Of a stretch of 64,000 nt of DNA, positions 41,742-52,495 are shown piece after piece. The notes beneath the pieces are model-generated. The model saw only the letters and a program-made list of their open reading frames with translations. It searched no databases and had not been told where the DNA came from. Made by a program: the position numbers and the translations under genes. Origin of the DNA: Candidatus Enterovibrio altilux (GTDB lineage: Bacteria; Pseudomonadota; Gammaproteobacteria; Enterobacterales; Vibrionaceae); the NCBI RefSeq assembly GCF_002381345.1, contig NZ_CP020663.1, forward strand, positions 248,001 to 312,000. The letters run 5' to 3'. Position 1 is the first letter of the stretch, and each line of letters starts with the position of its first letter.

Positions 41742-42759
41742 GGGCTTCTTGATTTTTTTAAATATTGTCGAACTGCATAATTATGTTCAGCGAGTGTTTT
41801 TGAAAACTGATGTCCACCATAACCGCTCGCAACAAAATAAAAATACGTTGTTTGGTCAGGGTTCGCTGCTGCAAAAATGGAAGCACTCCCCGGCATAGCA
41901 ATCGGCGTTGGCGGCAATCCCGAAATCACATACGTATTGTACGGTGTTGGCGTACGTAAATCTTCCTCCCTAATATTACCTTTGTATTTATCACCCATCC
42001 CATAAATAACAGTTGGGTCTGTTTGCAAACGCATACGCTTTTTTAAGCGGTTTACAAAAACAGACGCCACTTTTCCGCGTTCAATATCAACTGCTGTTTC
42101 TTTTTCGATGATGGATGCGAGCGTTAACAAATCATAAGGCGACTTTATAGGAAGGTTAGCTTCGCGAGCTTTCCACGCGGAATCTAGCACCACTTGCAGC
42201 TGATTGGATGCGCGCCGAAAAATCGACATATCACTTTCACCCGCCACAAAATAATACGTTTCAGGTAGTAACATTCCTTCTACTTTATTTGAAGACAAAT
42301 CCAGTTTTGTTGCGATTTCCTTTTCACTAAGTAAACTCGAATCATGTTTTAAAAATTGAAATTGGTTTATAATTGCTCGCCACTCTTTAAAGGTACTTCC
42401 TTCAACAAAAGTAATAGCGAATTGATGCTCTTTACCCACGCTGAAAATGTTAAAAGCATCAGCCAGTGATATATGAGGGGTTAACTGATAAGTGCCTGCT
42501 TTTATTTGAGTCAATTCAGGGTGTGTTTTTGCAGCCCAACGCACCCACCGAGACGGATTTATAATATTTTGTTCAACGAGATCCTGAGTTAAAGAATGGT
42601 AGTTTGCGCCATAAGGGACTGTAAAAAAAATTTTTTTTTAATCTTTATTGGTGCGTAGACATAGCGTTCAATTTCCAAATATGCACTACCTAAAGCAGCT
42701 AATGCAGCTAATGCAGTTAATGCAAGACTAATAACTAAAAAGTTATTTTTTTTAATCAC
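41738..42759 (-). pseudogene. mltG: Endolytic murein transglycosylase MltG, frameshifted at an A9T8 tract
   Basis: It starts at GTG 42759 (sharing a base with the pabC stop, TAAGG upstream): VIKKNNFLVISLALTALAAL is the membrane anchor, then IERYVYAPIKIKK. At 42623-42639 the coding strand has nine A then eight T, after which this frame dies. The -1 frame continues FFTVPYGANYHSLTQDLVEQ and runs through the YceG domain to the stop at 41738, including GMLLPETYYF, the catalytic Glu in ASIIEKETA, and RLQTDPTVIYG. One extra base, or a -1 slip at T-TTT-TTA, restores a ~340-aa protein. All motifs are intact otherwise, so it may still be expressed. MltG cleaves nascent glycan strands and sets their length. 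Confidence 0.85.
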
Positions 42760-43565
42760 TAATTTAACCTTAATGCTATTGCTGTACATGCATCAAAAGC
42801 GCTGTATGGTGTGTTCTCAATCCTATTAACGGGTATAAGACCCATTATTGCATTTGTTATAAATATTTCATCGGCATCCCAAAGCACATCAGAGGCAGAC
42901 GTTATTTCTACTACGCTATACCCAAAATCATGGGCGATTTCCATTACTTGAGCACGCATCGTGCCTTTCACGCCAGCATACTGCAAATTTGGTGTATACA
43001 ATGTATTTTGCTTTCGCCAAAATAAATTAGAGGCTGAAGTCTCTATCATGTATCCATTCATATCGCAGGCAATGCCATCTTCTGCGTTAGATGCATCTAC
43101 TTCATGCTTCAGCATCACTTGTTCCAAACGGTTTAGGTGCTTTAGTCCCGCAAAAGGGGATATTCCCATTTTTTGAGTTAACAGTATAAGTGCAATACCT
43201 TCATCACGCCAAACATCATACTGAACTGGATAGTCATGCGTGAATACCACTACATTAGGCGAATGGCAGCCTGCTGGGCTATAGCTTCGATCACCTGTCC
43301 CACGGGTAATAATAACTTTTAAAATTGTTTTTTCTTTATTTTTTACCGTATCCGCCATTTGTTGAACCCAACGTTTCAACTGCTTCCAATCAATCAAAAC
43401 TATAAACAACTGAGCAGTATTATCACGTAAACGAGCCTCATGACGATCCCACGCAGATACTATACCATGCTGTACCAAAACGGTGGTAAAACATCCGTCA
43501 CCATACTGCAGACCACGATCTGAAATCGCAATAGCTGTAGTCTCTTGCCCGTTTAGCAAAATCAT
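42759..43565 (-). CDS. pabC: Aminodeoxychorismate lyase
   Basis: 268 residues from MILLNGQETTAIAISDRGLQ at 43565 (preceding codons to 43586 are not family-like). Fold-IV PLP enzyme: YGDGCFTT, catalytic Lys in GLKHLNRLEQV, ETSASNLFWRK. It makes p-aminobenzoate for folate. It sits in its normal place after fabF, although fabF is now destroyed. Confidence 0.93.
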   Translation of the reverse strand: MILLNGQETTAIAISDRGLQYGDGCFTTVLVQHGIVSAWDRHEARLRDNTAQLFIVLIDWKQLKRWVQQMADTVKNKEKTILKVIITRGTGDRSYSPAGCHSPNVVVFTHDYPVQYDVWRDEGIALILLTQKMGISPFAGLKHLNRLEQVMLKHEVDASNAEDGIACDMNGYMIETSASNLFWRKQNTLYTPNLQYAGVKGTMRAQVMEIAHDFGYSVVEITSASDVLWDADEIFITNAIMGLIPVNRIENTPYSAFDACTAIALRLN

Positions 43566-43669
43566 TACATATTCCTGATGGTACAAATAAAAAATGATCT
43601 CATACAGGGTATTCCACTACCTTAATCTAACAAAAACCCAAATTTTAAAAACTTAAAAGACTCTTTATT

Positions 43670-45387
43670 TCACCAATCAAAAAATTTATATAGTGCATAC
43701 TCCATATTCATTTGACACATATCATGAAGCACCCGATACCAATCACAACCATACTCAAAATTATTTAAATAAATGGTGATGCAACAGTCTCATCAACCAA
43801 TGGCATAATAATACATTCAGCAGAACCAACTGCACCTGAAAGATGTCCTATCATTGACTTGGTAGACGAAACCATCGTCTTATCAGCAGCAGCATCTATC
43901 ATCAAACAGATACTTTTCGTTTCCATAAGGTCACCACTAGTGTAAACATACCATGAGCATCAATATATTCGATTTATTCTAATATGATACCCGCATCGTG
44001 AATAGCAGCTTTCATTGCCCATGCACCACAAGTGCGTTGATGACAAAACCATCACAGGCTTTATCCCAAGGCTGAGAAGCTCTTTATGGACTGTCATTAC
44101 GCGTAGAGAGCGCTTTTACAGTAGTAAACCCCCCCAATACCAAGTTCAGTCAATGCTATTTTCAATGCTGCATTGTTTCCTAATTCAAGTGTCGAGAAAA
44201 AATATTAACATGATTCGCTATTAGACAATCGCTTTCGTATTAGGCATACCTAGTTTTATCCGCTTATTTTACGCTTTTATCATGGCGGCGGTTTCACTAA
44301 TATGAGTTGTATGATCCCTTAAAATCAATGTCCCTACCAGTCCTTGTTATTTCCTGAATAAGAGAACTAAATTTTCACTCAATACTCAAAATAATTAGGC
44401 TTACTTAAATATTCAGATCCATGAACAATCTTCGCTACAATTCAACTCACTAGAAGCAGTATAATCAAGCTTTAACTAATCGTTGCTAACTAATATTCTG
44501 GATTGATAAAGAACCTATTCAGCTATGGAATCAAACTAAGCCAGGTAATCATAGGAGACATCATTTATTTAACGACTGAGCCATTACGACAGCCCTCATG
44601 GTTAAATGCATATTTTCAATGCGCTTAAGAGGTCTGCAAAGATTCATCAATTCTATTTTCAAACTTGAACTTTATTTCCTAATTTGAAATCAAGTTAGCA
44701 AAATTTATGTCATGATCAAAGCGTTAAATAAACTAACTGGGCTAAGTATGCCTAAAATAAAAGCAATTGTTTAATGGTTAATGATGTGGAGATTTGCTAT
44801 CTGAACTCAAATTAGGGAACAAAGCCTTTTAATATCACCAGTAACCTGCATCTATGTCACCACATGCAATCATACGTATTGCATGGCCAATATTATGCAA
44901 GCCAATGATACACGCAGTTGAAATAGCAATATTTAGCACAAGAGGGCCGTAATAGATCGAAATATAACCGACGATCATGTTAACAATGATTGACGATACA
45001 ACAATGGACTGATTTTTATGGACTTTTTTAACATACGTACAGTGATTTATTTCAATCAAACCAAGACAACCGATGCTCGAATCAATAGCAATACCTATGC
45101 GCTCAGCATGTTCTTCTATGATTCCCAAACCAGAATTTTTCAATGCTTGCACACTTGCTGCGATCCCGTACTAAATAAAAAAAACCATTTTATGAGCGTC
45201 CTTTTTAAAAATTTAATCTTCACCGTTAAAATTATTTACTAAACCCACAATCCTTATCACGAATTCTGTAGTATCGCAATAATTAATAGTTTGAATACCT
45301 CTCTGGCCAGATAACAGCACTTTCCAAGAAAATACAACAGTCTGGTGATAACATCCACATGTCTGTAACAACACGACGTTTAGACAT
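43670..45387 (-). pseudogene. fabF: FabF (3-oxoacyl-ACP synthase II), destroyed, with IS5 insertion
   Basis: Start ATG 45387 after GGAG: SKRRVVVTDMWMLSPD (family VVVTGMGMLSPVGNT). Open piece 45152-44835 has EEHAERIGIAIDSSIGCLGL, TIVNMI-type sequence and NIAISTACIIGLHNIGHAIR (catalytic Cys in STAC). After the IS (44170-44826) the gene resumes: LRVMTVHKE/SQPWDKACDGFV, the active-site His region YIDAHG, VSSTKSMIGHLSGAVGSAEC, and the end MEYALYKFFDW near 43670 (family MEYALCNSFGFGG). Numerous stops and shifts make rescue impossible. FabF elongates palmitoleate to cis-vaccenate. It lies between acpP and pabC as in Vibrio. Confidence 0.9.
44170..44826 (+). mobile_element. IS5-family chimeric remnant inside fabF
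   Basis: Inverted right end from 44170 (GCATTGTTTCCTAATTC) to about 44345, a left-end stretch to ~44670, then a right end to AAAGCC at 44826; the middle of the transposase is deleted. No flanking direct repeat is obvious. Confidence 0.8.
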
Positions 45388-45430
45388 AATGAGATTCTCC
45401 TAAAAAAATCAAGTCTTAAATATTTCAGGG

Positions 45431-45467
45431 CACTAAAAATAACTCAGGCGGCCAAATCGACCGCCTG
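45431..45467 (-). terminator. Hairpin terminator/attenuator after acpP
   Basis: On the minus strand CAGGCGG - 9-nt loop - CCGCCTG is followed by AGTTATTTTTAG. It lies 17 nt after the acpP stop, and explains how acpP mRNA can be abundant relative to downstream genes. Confidence 0.75.
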
Positions 45468-45483
45468 GAAAAATTTTTCATGA

Positions 45484-45720
45484 TTACTCAGACGCACCAA
45501 CAACATAGTCAATAGCGGCTTGAACGGTAGTAATCTTCTCTGCTTCTTCGTCTGGAATCTCGGTGTCGAACTCTTCTTCCAAAGCCATGACTAACTCAAC
45601 TGTGTCTAGTGAGTCAGCGCCAAGGTCATCAACAAAAGATGCTTCATTCTTAACTTCAGCTTCGTTTACACCTAGTTGCTCGATGATTATTTTTTTTACT
45701 CGTTTTTCAATGTTGCTCAT
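45484..45720 (-). CDS. acpP: Acyl carrier protein
   Basis: 78 residues ([17 protein letters not shown]); the phosphopantetheine site is Ser37 in [14 protein letters not shown]. Nearly identical to other Vibrio ACPs. It carries acyl intermediates for all Fab enzymes here. An upstream in-frame start at 45747 would add nine residues foreign to the family. Confidence 0.98.
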   Translation of the reverse strand: MSNIEKRVKKIIIEQLGVNEAEVKNEASFVDDLGADSLDTVELVMALEEEFDTEIPDEEAEKITTVQAAIDYVVGASE

Positions 45721-45878
45721 GTTAATACGATTCCTTACAAGATTCACAGATGCAATATGTGCAGTAGTTTATTCAATAACGTAGAAGTTGCAATACCCTT
45801 AATGATAATCAAACCACGATTTACTGTATAAGTAAGTCGGAGTTTGACCTGTATTATTTCATGTTGCAACTATGATGT

Positions 45879-46616
45879 TCAAATCATATACATGCCGCCA
45901 TTGACATGCAGTGTTTCACCTGTAATATACGCTGCATCATCAGAGGCTAAAAAAGCTACAGTTGCTGCAATTTCACGCGGATAGCCTAAACGTCCAGTAG
46001 GTACTTGAGCCAAAATTACCGAGTACTGATCATCATCCAACGCTCTTGTCATATCAGTTTCGATGAAACCGGGAGCAACAGTATTTACGGTAATGCCGCG
46101 CGATGCGACTTCACGTGCCAGAGATTTAGTAAAGCCTACAATTCCAGCTTTAGCCGCTGAATAATTTGCTTGCCCTGGGTTACCCATTGTACCCACAACA
46201 GAACCAACATTAATAATACGTCCATTGCGTTTTTTCATCATTGTACTCAGCACGACTTTAGACATACGGAAGATAGATGTTAAATTAGTATCTATGATGT
46301 ATTGCCAGTCATCCTCTTTCATACGTATCAACAAGTTATCACGCGTAGTACCTGCATTGTTTACTAAAATATCGATATCACCAAATTCTTCTTTAATAGA
46401 TTTTAGTACTGTGTCAATGAACTCAGCAGAAGTAACATTTAGCACGTATCCTTTACCGTTTTCACCCAATAAATAGTCACTGATTACTGCTGCTCCGCTT
46501 TCCGCTGTTGCTGTACCAACAACCGTCGCCCCACGCTCAGCCAAAAGTTCAGCAATTGCACGTCCTATACCGCGACTTGCACCCGTGATAAGAGCAATTT
46601 TACCGTTCAGGTCCAT
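45879..46616 (-). CDS. fabG: 3-oxoacyl-ACP reductase FabG
   Basis: 245 residues from MDLNGKIALITGASRGIGRA (start 46616; an earlier start at 46646 adds non-family sequence). SDR motifs: TGASRGIG (11-18), NNAG, Ser139, Tyr152 and Lys156 in YSAAKAG. NADPH-dependent second step of each elongation cycle. In the fab operon between fabD and acpP. Confidence 0.97.
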   Translation of the reverse strand: MDLNGKIALITGASRGIGRAIAELLAERGATVVGTATAESGAAVISDYLLGENGKGYVLNVTSAEFIDTVLKSIKEEFGDIDILVNNAGTTRDNLLIRMKEDDWQYIIDTNLTSIFRMSKVVLSTMMKKRNGRIINVGSVVGTMGNPGQANYSAAKAGIVGFTKSLAREVASRGITVNTVAPGFIETDMTRALDDDQYSVILAQVPTGRLGYPREIAATVAFLASDDAAYITGETLHVNGGMYMI

Positions 46617-46672
46617 TTTAGTTCGTTCCTTAATGATCACAGACATAAAAATTTAACCGCTGCTTCCAAAAA

Positions 46673-47596
46673 TTATTTTGCGGCTTCCAAAGAAGCTGGA
46701 TCGTTTACTACAACCGCGTTAAGTTTACGATCAATGCGCTTTGTTAGACCAGTCAACACTTTACTTGGACCCATTTCTAATAATAATTTAACACCCTTGC
46801 TTGCAATTTTTTCAATGCTTTCAGCCCAGCGTACTGGACCAAACAATTGACGTACTAATGCTGACTTAATTGCATCAGAAGATGTTTCGACTGCAATATC
46901 CGCATTATTAATGACAGGAATAGACGGCAAAGAAAATTCGATAGAGTCTAATGCCACAGCAAGCTTATCAGCTGCTGGTTTCATTAACGCGCAATGAGAC
47001 GGCACAGAAACAGGCAATAGTAATGCACGCTTAGCACCTGCGTCCTTACAAAGTTCGTTTGCACGCACTACCGCTTCTTTATTACCTGCAATAACAACTT
47101 GGCCCGGCGAATTAAAGTTTACAGGGGAAACAACTTGCCCCTGTGCTGCATATTCGCACATTTTAGAAATAAACTCGTTATCCAAGCCAATGATCGCAGA
47201 CATTGCACCAATACCAGCAGGAACAGCTTTTTGCATTAATTTGCCACGTAACTCAACAAGCTTAATGGCCTCTTTGAAATCAATCACACCTGCACACACA
47301 AGCGCAGAATATTCACCCAAACTGTGACCAGCCATTACTGAAGGTTGTGCACCACTTTCTTGTAACCATACACGCCAAATTGCTACTGATGCTGCCAGCA
47401 AAGCAGGTTGTGTACGGTGCGTTTGGTTTAAATCAGCGTCTGGGCCATTTTGAACCAGCGCCCAAAGATCATAACCCAGTACGTCAGATGCTTCAGCAAA
47501 TGTCCGTTGTACAACCTTAAATTTTTTTGCAAGTTCTGCCAACATACCTACTGTTTGTGAACCTTGTCCTGGAAAGATCACAGCAAAAATTGACAT
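46673..47596 (-). CDS. fabD: Malonyl-CoA:ACP transacylase FabD
   Basis: 307 residues. FPGQGSQ, nucleophile Ser92 in AGHSLGEYSA, PVSVPSHCALM with the catalytic His. It transfers malonyl to AcpP. Twelve nucleotides after fabH. Confidence 0.97.
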   Translation of the reverse strand: MSIFAVIFPGQGSQTVGMLAELAKKFKVVQRTFAEASDVLGYDLWALVQNGPDADLNQTHRTQPALLAASVAIWRVWLQESGAQPSVMAGHSLGEYSALVCAGVIDFKEAIKLVELRGKLMQKAVPAGIGAMSAIIGLDNEFISKMCEYAAQGQVVSPVNFNSPGQVVIAGNKEAVVRANELCKDAGAKRALLLPVSVPSHCALMKPAADKLAVALDSIEFSLPSIPVINNADIAVETSSDAIKSALVRQLFGPVRWAESIEKIASKGVKLLLEMGPSKVLTGLTKRIDRKLNAVVVNDPASLEAAK

Positions 47597-47608
47597 TGTA
47601 TTTCCTTG

Positions 47609-48574
47609 TTAAAATTTAATTAAAGCAGAACCCCATGTGAAACCACCGCCAAAAGCTTCTAGTAATATCGTTTGGCCACGTTGAATACGTCCATCTCGAA
47701 CAGCTTCATCAAGCGCGATAGGAACAGAAGCTGCAGACGTATTACCGTGTTTATCCAAAGTGATTACCACATGACCCATAGATATAGACAGTTTTTTCGC
47801 AGTGGCTTTAATAATACGATAGTTTGCTTGATGCGGAACAAGCCAATCAATTTCAGACTTATCCATTTCATTAGCATCTAACGTTTCAGAGACAATATTT
47901 ACCAGTTGCGTCACAGCAACCTTAAAGACATCATTCCCCGCCATTTCCAGCCAAGAATCTTCTTTTACTTGCGAACGAGCATTATTACGTGCAGGATGCT
48001 TTAAATTCAGAAGTTCACCGAATTTTCCATCAGCACGCAAGTGGGTAGAAATCACTCCAGGCTCTTCGCTGGCACCCAAAACCACCGCACCAGCACCATC
48101 ACCAAATAAGATAATAGTTGAACGATCTTTAGGATCGCAAGTATGAGAAAGACGATCTGCGCCAATAACTAGCGCATTGCACGCCATTCCTGCTTTCACG
48201 TACTGATCTGCAATACTAAGTGCATAAACAAAACCAGAACATGCTGCTGCAATATCAAACGCAGGACAACCTGAAATACCAAGCATTGCTTGCACATCAC
48301 ATGCAGCTGCTGGAAATGCACTCTCACCACTAGTAGTAGCAATAATGATAAGGTCAATGTCTTGCTTATCAATTCCAGCTATTTCAATAGCCTGACAAGC
48401 AGCATAATAAGCCATAGTTGTTACTGATTCATTTTCAGCAGCAATACGACGCTCTTTAATACCAGTTCGAGCGATAATCCACTCATCACTGGTATCTACC
48501 ATTTTAGCGAGATCCGCATTACTGCGAATTTGGGCTGGCAAAAAGCTGCCTGTACCTAGAATCTTACTGAACAT
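47609..48574 (-). CDS. fabH: 3-oxoacyl-ACP synthase III FabH
   Basis: 321 residues. Catalytic Cys112 in [10 protein letters not shown], His in VPHQANYRI, Asn in [10 protein letters not shown]-terminal [18 protein letters not shown]. It starts fatty-acid synthesis by condensing acetyl-CoA with malonyl-ACP. Five nucleotides after plsX. Intact, unlike the elongating synthase FabF of the same operon. Confidence 0.97.
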   Translation of the reverse strand: MFSKILGTGSFLPAQIRSNADLAKMVDTSDEWIIARTGIKERRIAAENESVTTMAYYAACQAIEIAGIDKQDIDLIIIATTSGESAFPAAACDVQAMLGISGCPAFDIAAACSGFVYALSIADQYVKAGMACNALVIGADRLSHTCDPKDRSTIILFGDGAGAVVLGASEEPGVISTHLRADGKFGELLNLKHPARNNARSQVKEDSWLEMAGNDVFKVAVTQLVNIVSETLDANEMDKSEIDWLVPHQANYRIIKATAKKLSISMGHVVITLDKHGNTSAASVPIALDEAVRDGRIQRGQTILLEAFGGGFTWGSALIKF

Positions 48575-48579
48575 GAAGA

Positions 48580-49605
48580 CTAATATTGCCTCTCGAGTAG
48601 TGCGGCTTCTAAACGATCACATATTTTTTTAGGGAGTTGCCGTTCAACTTCTTGTACCGCTTCCTCGATAGCATGTTGAAAAGCAGAAACATCAGCACGT
48701 CCGTGACTTTTTACTACAATACCATGCAATCCTAATAGACTTGCACCATTATGCTGATCAGGGTTTAAATGATTTAGCATATTAAATAAGTCCCCAAACA
48801 GACATTTAGCCGCTAGCTTTTTGAAAGGATTAGCTGCAATATGTACATTCATACTACCTAAAAGTAATTTTGCAACACCTTCACTAGTTTTAAGGCTCAC
48901 ATTACCCACAAATCCATCACAGACAATCACGTTGGCTTTCCCTGTATAAAGTTGATCCCCTTCTACATAGCCGATGTAATTGACTACAGAGCACTGTTGA
49001 AGCATTTCAGAACAACGCTTAACTAAATCATTACCTTTTATCGCTTCTTCACCAATATTCAATAATCCTACAGAAGGTTTATATCCAAGCTGCGCTTCTG
49101 CTAATACTGACCCCATAACCGCGAATTGAAACAAAGTATCCGCATTAACAGAAACATTTGCACCAAGATCCAACAACCAACTCTGATGACATCCCAATGT
49201 AGGGAGCGCAGAAACCAATGCTGGTCTATTGATTCCTGGTAAAAGTTTTAATAATGAACGAGAAAGTGCCATTAGTGCGCCAGTATTTCCAGCACTAATA
49301 CAAGCATCAACACTGCCATCAGCAACAAGTTCTAACGCAATACGCATTGATGTTCCTCTGCTCGAACGAAGTGCTTGAGAAGGACTGATGTCATTGCCAA
49401 TAGAAGATTCCGCATGTACTATTGATATACGGGAAGCATTATTATAATTTAATGACACAAGCTGATGAGTAATATCAGGTTTATTACCGACAAGTACAAC
49501 TTTTAGCGAAGGAAAATACGATAATGCCTGCACGGTAGCAGGCACTGTAACCTTAGGACCAAAATCCCCACCCATCGCATCAAGTGCAATGGTCAAACCT
49601 GTCAA
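48580..49605 (-). CDS. plsX: Phosphate acyltransferase PlsX
   Basis: 341 residues. [68 protein letters not shown]. It makes acyl-phosphate for phospholipid synthesis. The start is a TTG at 49605 with AAGG eight bases upstream; E. coli plsX also begins with TTG. Ten nucleotides after rpmF. Confidence 0.95.
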   Translation of the reverse strand: MTGLTIALDAMGGDFGPKVTVPATVQALSYFPSLKVVLVGNKPDITHQLVSLNYNNASRISIVHAESSIGNDISPSQALRSSRGTSMRIALELVADGSVDACISAGNTGALMALSRSLLKLLPGINRPALVSALPTLGCHQSWLLDLGANVSVNADTLFQFAVMGSVLAEAQLGYKPSVGLLNIGEEAIKGNDLVKRCSEMLQQCSVVNYIGYVEGDQLYTGKANVIVCDGFVGNVSLKTSEGVAKLLLGSMNVHIAANPFKKLAAKCLFGDLFNMLNHLNPDQHNGASLLGLHGIVVKSHGRADVSAFQHAIEEAVQEVERQLPKKICDRLEAALLERQY

Positions 49606-49615
49606 AAACTCAACC

Positions 49616-49786
49616 TTACTTATTGATTACCTTACGGCCACGGTAAAAACCGTCAGCAGTTATATTATGACGCAGGTGAGTCTCACCAGACATTACATCT
49701 ACAGACAATGTACTTGCAGTGAGCGCATCATGCGAACGACGCATACCACGCATAGAACGTGTTTTCTTGCTCTTTTGTACGGCCAT
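49616..49786 (-). CDS. rpmF: Ribosomal protein bL32
   Basis: 56 residues: [20 protein letters not shown] ... SGETHLRHN ... [10 protein letters not shown], the Vibrio L32 form without zinc cysteines. First intact gene of the rpmF-plsX-fab operon. A clean Met start with the yceD relic just upstream. Confidence 0.96.
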   Translation of the reverse strand: MAVQKSKKTRSMRGMRRSHDALTASTLSVDVMSGETHLRHNITADGFYRGRKVINK

Positions 49787-49799
49787 TAACCCTAATCCT

Positions 49800-50330
49800 C
49801 ATTATTCTTACTGTAGATTTTTTAAACAACAAATAGATTCAAATGCTCATCAGTGAGACGTACTTATCCACTAATATATTATTAAAATCAACTTCGTAAT
49901 CAACCTCTTCGCACATAGTCACCATTAATTCGTCTTCAATACGCTAAAAAAAAATTAATATCACTATTTTCATCAACTACGTAGGCTCATCAACGTCGGG
50001 TACAGTACCAACCTAATCTTCATTAAAGGCAAGCCTATAACGAAACTCTGTGTCACCATAATACGAATAAACTTTTGCATGCAATACTAATATCAATAAT
50101 AGCAGTTACGTTTCAACGTTAAAAGAAAGTATAATATCTATACCAACAATGGCACATTCAATTACCTTTCAAAGCTCTGATTTATTACACTACCATCTTT
50201 ATTAAAATATTTTTATACACTCTTGAATGCATCAACTATTAATAAAAATCTCATCTTTTGTGTCAAACATAAATTCTAGCCCCCACAGTATCTAGAGTCA
50301 AAGAAATTTAACCTTGCATTTTTATGAATT
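49800..50330 (-). pseudogene. yceD: YceD (DUF177), decayed
   Basis: Upstream of rpmF, where yceD always lies in this group. Fragments on the minus strand fit YceD: IECAIVGIDIILSFNVET, LVLHAKV, VGTVPDVDEPT, RIEDELMVTM and an end LNLFVV (family NPFAVL). Stops and frame changes throughout. YceD affects 23S rRNA accumulation and is co-transcribed with rpmF. The alignment is patchy, so confidence is moderate. Confidence 0.55.
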
Positions 50331-50461
50331 AACATTAAAACACTAATTTACCCAGCAAACGGCTAGTTTCTGCGTAACAAGCACTTAATGAATTTGAAAC
50401 AAAATGAGCACTATGTGCCAAGAAATAAGTAATACCCACGCTTCTTCACAAGGATAAAATA

Positions 50462-50482
50462 GTATACGTCACTGACGTATAC
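50462..50482. repeat. 21-nt perfect palindrome
   Basis: Ten-base arms GTATACGTCA / TGACGTATAC around a single C. It abuts an IS5 right end by 3 bp. It may be a remnant terminator or operator. Confidence 0.5.
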
Positions 50483-50485
50483 ACA

Positions 50486-51390
50486 TGGCTTTTTTTCTTA
50501 ATTCGAGTTCAGGTAATCAATCCCAACAGAATTAACTATTAGACGCTCTCTTTTGTTTTAGGCATACCTAGTCCCGTCAATTTATTTAACATTTTTATCA
50601 TAGCGTAGGCTTCGCCAATCTGAGTTATGTGATCCCTTAGGCTCAATGTCCCTTCGAGTAGTTTTTTGACTCAAAACATTGCGCCTCTGATAGAGAAGGT
50701 TTATGGCAATCAAACTTCATTTTTCAATGCTGATTTCAACCGTGTAACTTCTGGTAACTCATCGCTAAACTACGCGAATGATCTCGTTCCTGACAAGTTG
50801 CTCCTTTTCTTTGCAGAATAAAAGGAACCGCTCGTTTAATACAAACAGCGTCGTAAGCATCATTGCCTTATATTTCATTGATTCTTCTACAAGTCTGTTT
50901 GAGCGAATTAGATAACACCTCACCGTAAGCTTCTAACCTCCTAGAATCTTTGGTTAAGAACTGGTTGAATCTTTTAGTTTTAGTTTTCGTCTTAAACGCA
51001 ACATTAACTGTTTTGGCTCGCTTACTAATGCATGAATAGTAAGGGCATGAGAATAGTAGTTGAATAAGTTAAAAAATAAAATTAATGAACCCTGCCATGC
51101 CTCTCAAGGCATTTAAAATACGTATTTACCATGAAAGCCCTCGTAATAATTAAGTCGCTAAATAAACGAAATTTTCCTTAATTCCCCTGCTTAGTTTGAT
51201 TCCATAGCTAAATGGCTTCTTCGTTCATCCAAAATGTTAGTGACCCGCCATTGCTTAAATCTTAATCACACTGTTTCCAGTTAGTTGTTTTGTAGCACAA
51301 CTAGTCCATAGACTTAAATATTTAAACGAACCTAGCTGTTTAGTGCATAGCTTAATAACTGAGTCCCCTGCTTTAGAGAACAAGACCTAC
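50486..51390 (-). mobile_element. IS5-family copy, decayed with internal deletion
   Basis: Right terminus GGCTTTTTTTCTTAATTCG at 50486; left terminus near 51390. About 100 nt are missing near 50915 inside the transposase gene. Confidence 0.8.
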
Positions 51391-51421
51391 GGTGCTTACA
51401 TATGACAGCCAAAGCCCGAAA

Positions 51422-52438
51422 TCAATTACCAGGATACCCACTTGGGTTATTTGACTGCCAACGCCACGTATCCATAACCATATCATCTAACGAATGAGTT
51501 GCTTCCCAACCTAGTTCAACGTAAGCCTTAGTCGGATCAGCCCAACATTCAGCAATATCACCTAAACGACGAAGAGCCACCTTATATGCAATTTCTTTAC
51601 CGCTTGCTTTGCTAAATGCTGCGACCATTTCAAACACACTCGTACCATCACCAGTTCCCAAATTATAAATATGAAGTCCCGACATTGTACTGACTTTACG
51701 GAGTGCAGCAAGATGACCATTCGCCAAATCAACAACATGGATATAATCGCGAATACCACTACCATCTGGGGTTGGATAATCATCGCCAAACACAGACAAA
51801 TACTTTCGGCGTCCTACCGCAACCTGAGAGATATACGGCATCAAATTATTCGGCACGCCTTGCGGATCTTCGCCTATTTCACCTGATTTGTGCGAGCCGA
51901 CTGGATTGAAATAACGCAATAGCGTAATACTCCAGCCGGGATTCGCTTTCTGAAAATCTGTTAAGCACTCTTCCACCATCAATTTACTTCGTCCATAAGG
52001 ATTCGTCGCAAAAGTAGGAAAGTCTTCACGAATCGGCACTGATGCAGAATCACCATAAACGGTTGCAGACGAACTGATGATAATGGATGTTATGCCTGCA
52101 TTGCGCATTGTATCCATCAGTACTAACGTACCATTAACGTTATTATCGTAGTACTCCAGTGGTTTCTCAACAGACTCACCCACGGCCTTAAGACCAGCAA
52201 AATGAATGACAGTATCAATCTTTTCTCTTGCAAATACGGAGAAAAGAAAGACTTTATTGCGAATATCACCTTGGTGAAATATTGGGCAAGTACCTACTAG
52301 TTTCTCAATACGCTCTAAAACCGCCAACTTACTATTATGTAAGTTATCGATAAGAATGGGATTCATACCTGCTTCAATCAGCTGTACACACGTGTGACTC
52401 CCAATGTATCCTAAGCCACCTGTCACTAATACATTCAT
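51422..52438 (-). CDS. galE: UDP-glucose 4-epimerase
   Basis: 338 residues from MNVLVTGGLGYIGSHTC at 52438, same length as E. coli GalE. NAD-binding GGLGYIG, SSSATVYG with the catalytic Ser, Tyr/Lys in YGRSKLMVEE, FNPVGSHKSGEIGEDPQGVP. It interconverts UDP-Glc and UDP-Gal. It is alone, without galTKM, so here it more likely supplies UDP-Gal for surface glycans than Leloir catabolism (inference). Confidence 0.96.
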   Translation of the reverse strand: MNVLVTGGLGYIGSHTCVQLIEAGMNPILIDNLHNSKLAVLERIEKLVGTCPIFHQGDIRNKVFLFSVFAREKIDTVIHFAGLKAVGESVEKPLEYYDNNVNGTLVLMDTMRNAGITSIIISSSATVYGDSASVPIREDFPTFATNPYGRSKLMVEECLTDFQKANPGWSITLLRYFNPVGSHKSGEIGEDPQGVPNNLMPYISQVAVGRRKYLSVFGDDYPTPDGSGIRDYIHVVDLANGHLAALRKVSTMSGLHIYNLGTGDGTSVFEMVAAFSKASGKEIAYKVALRRLGDIAECWADPTKAYVELGWEATHSLDDMVMDTWRWQSNNPSGYPGN

Positions 52439-52495
52439 GTTTATTCTCAATCAATTAAATCCACACACCATGAATAGTAGCCACAATTATACGGT

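Noticed and set aside
44170-44826. 9-bp target duplication flanking the IS in fabF
   Set aside because: The bases on either side do not match; later decay or recombination has erased any duplication.
51422-52438. galE as part of a Leloir (galETKM) operon
   Set aside because: No gal genes or relics lie next to it; both sides are IS debris and repeats.
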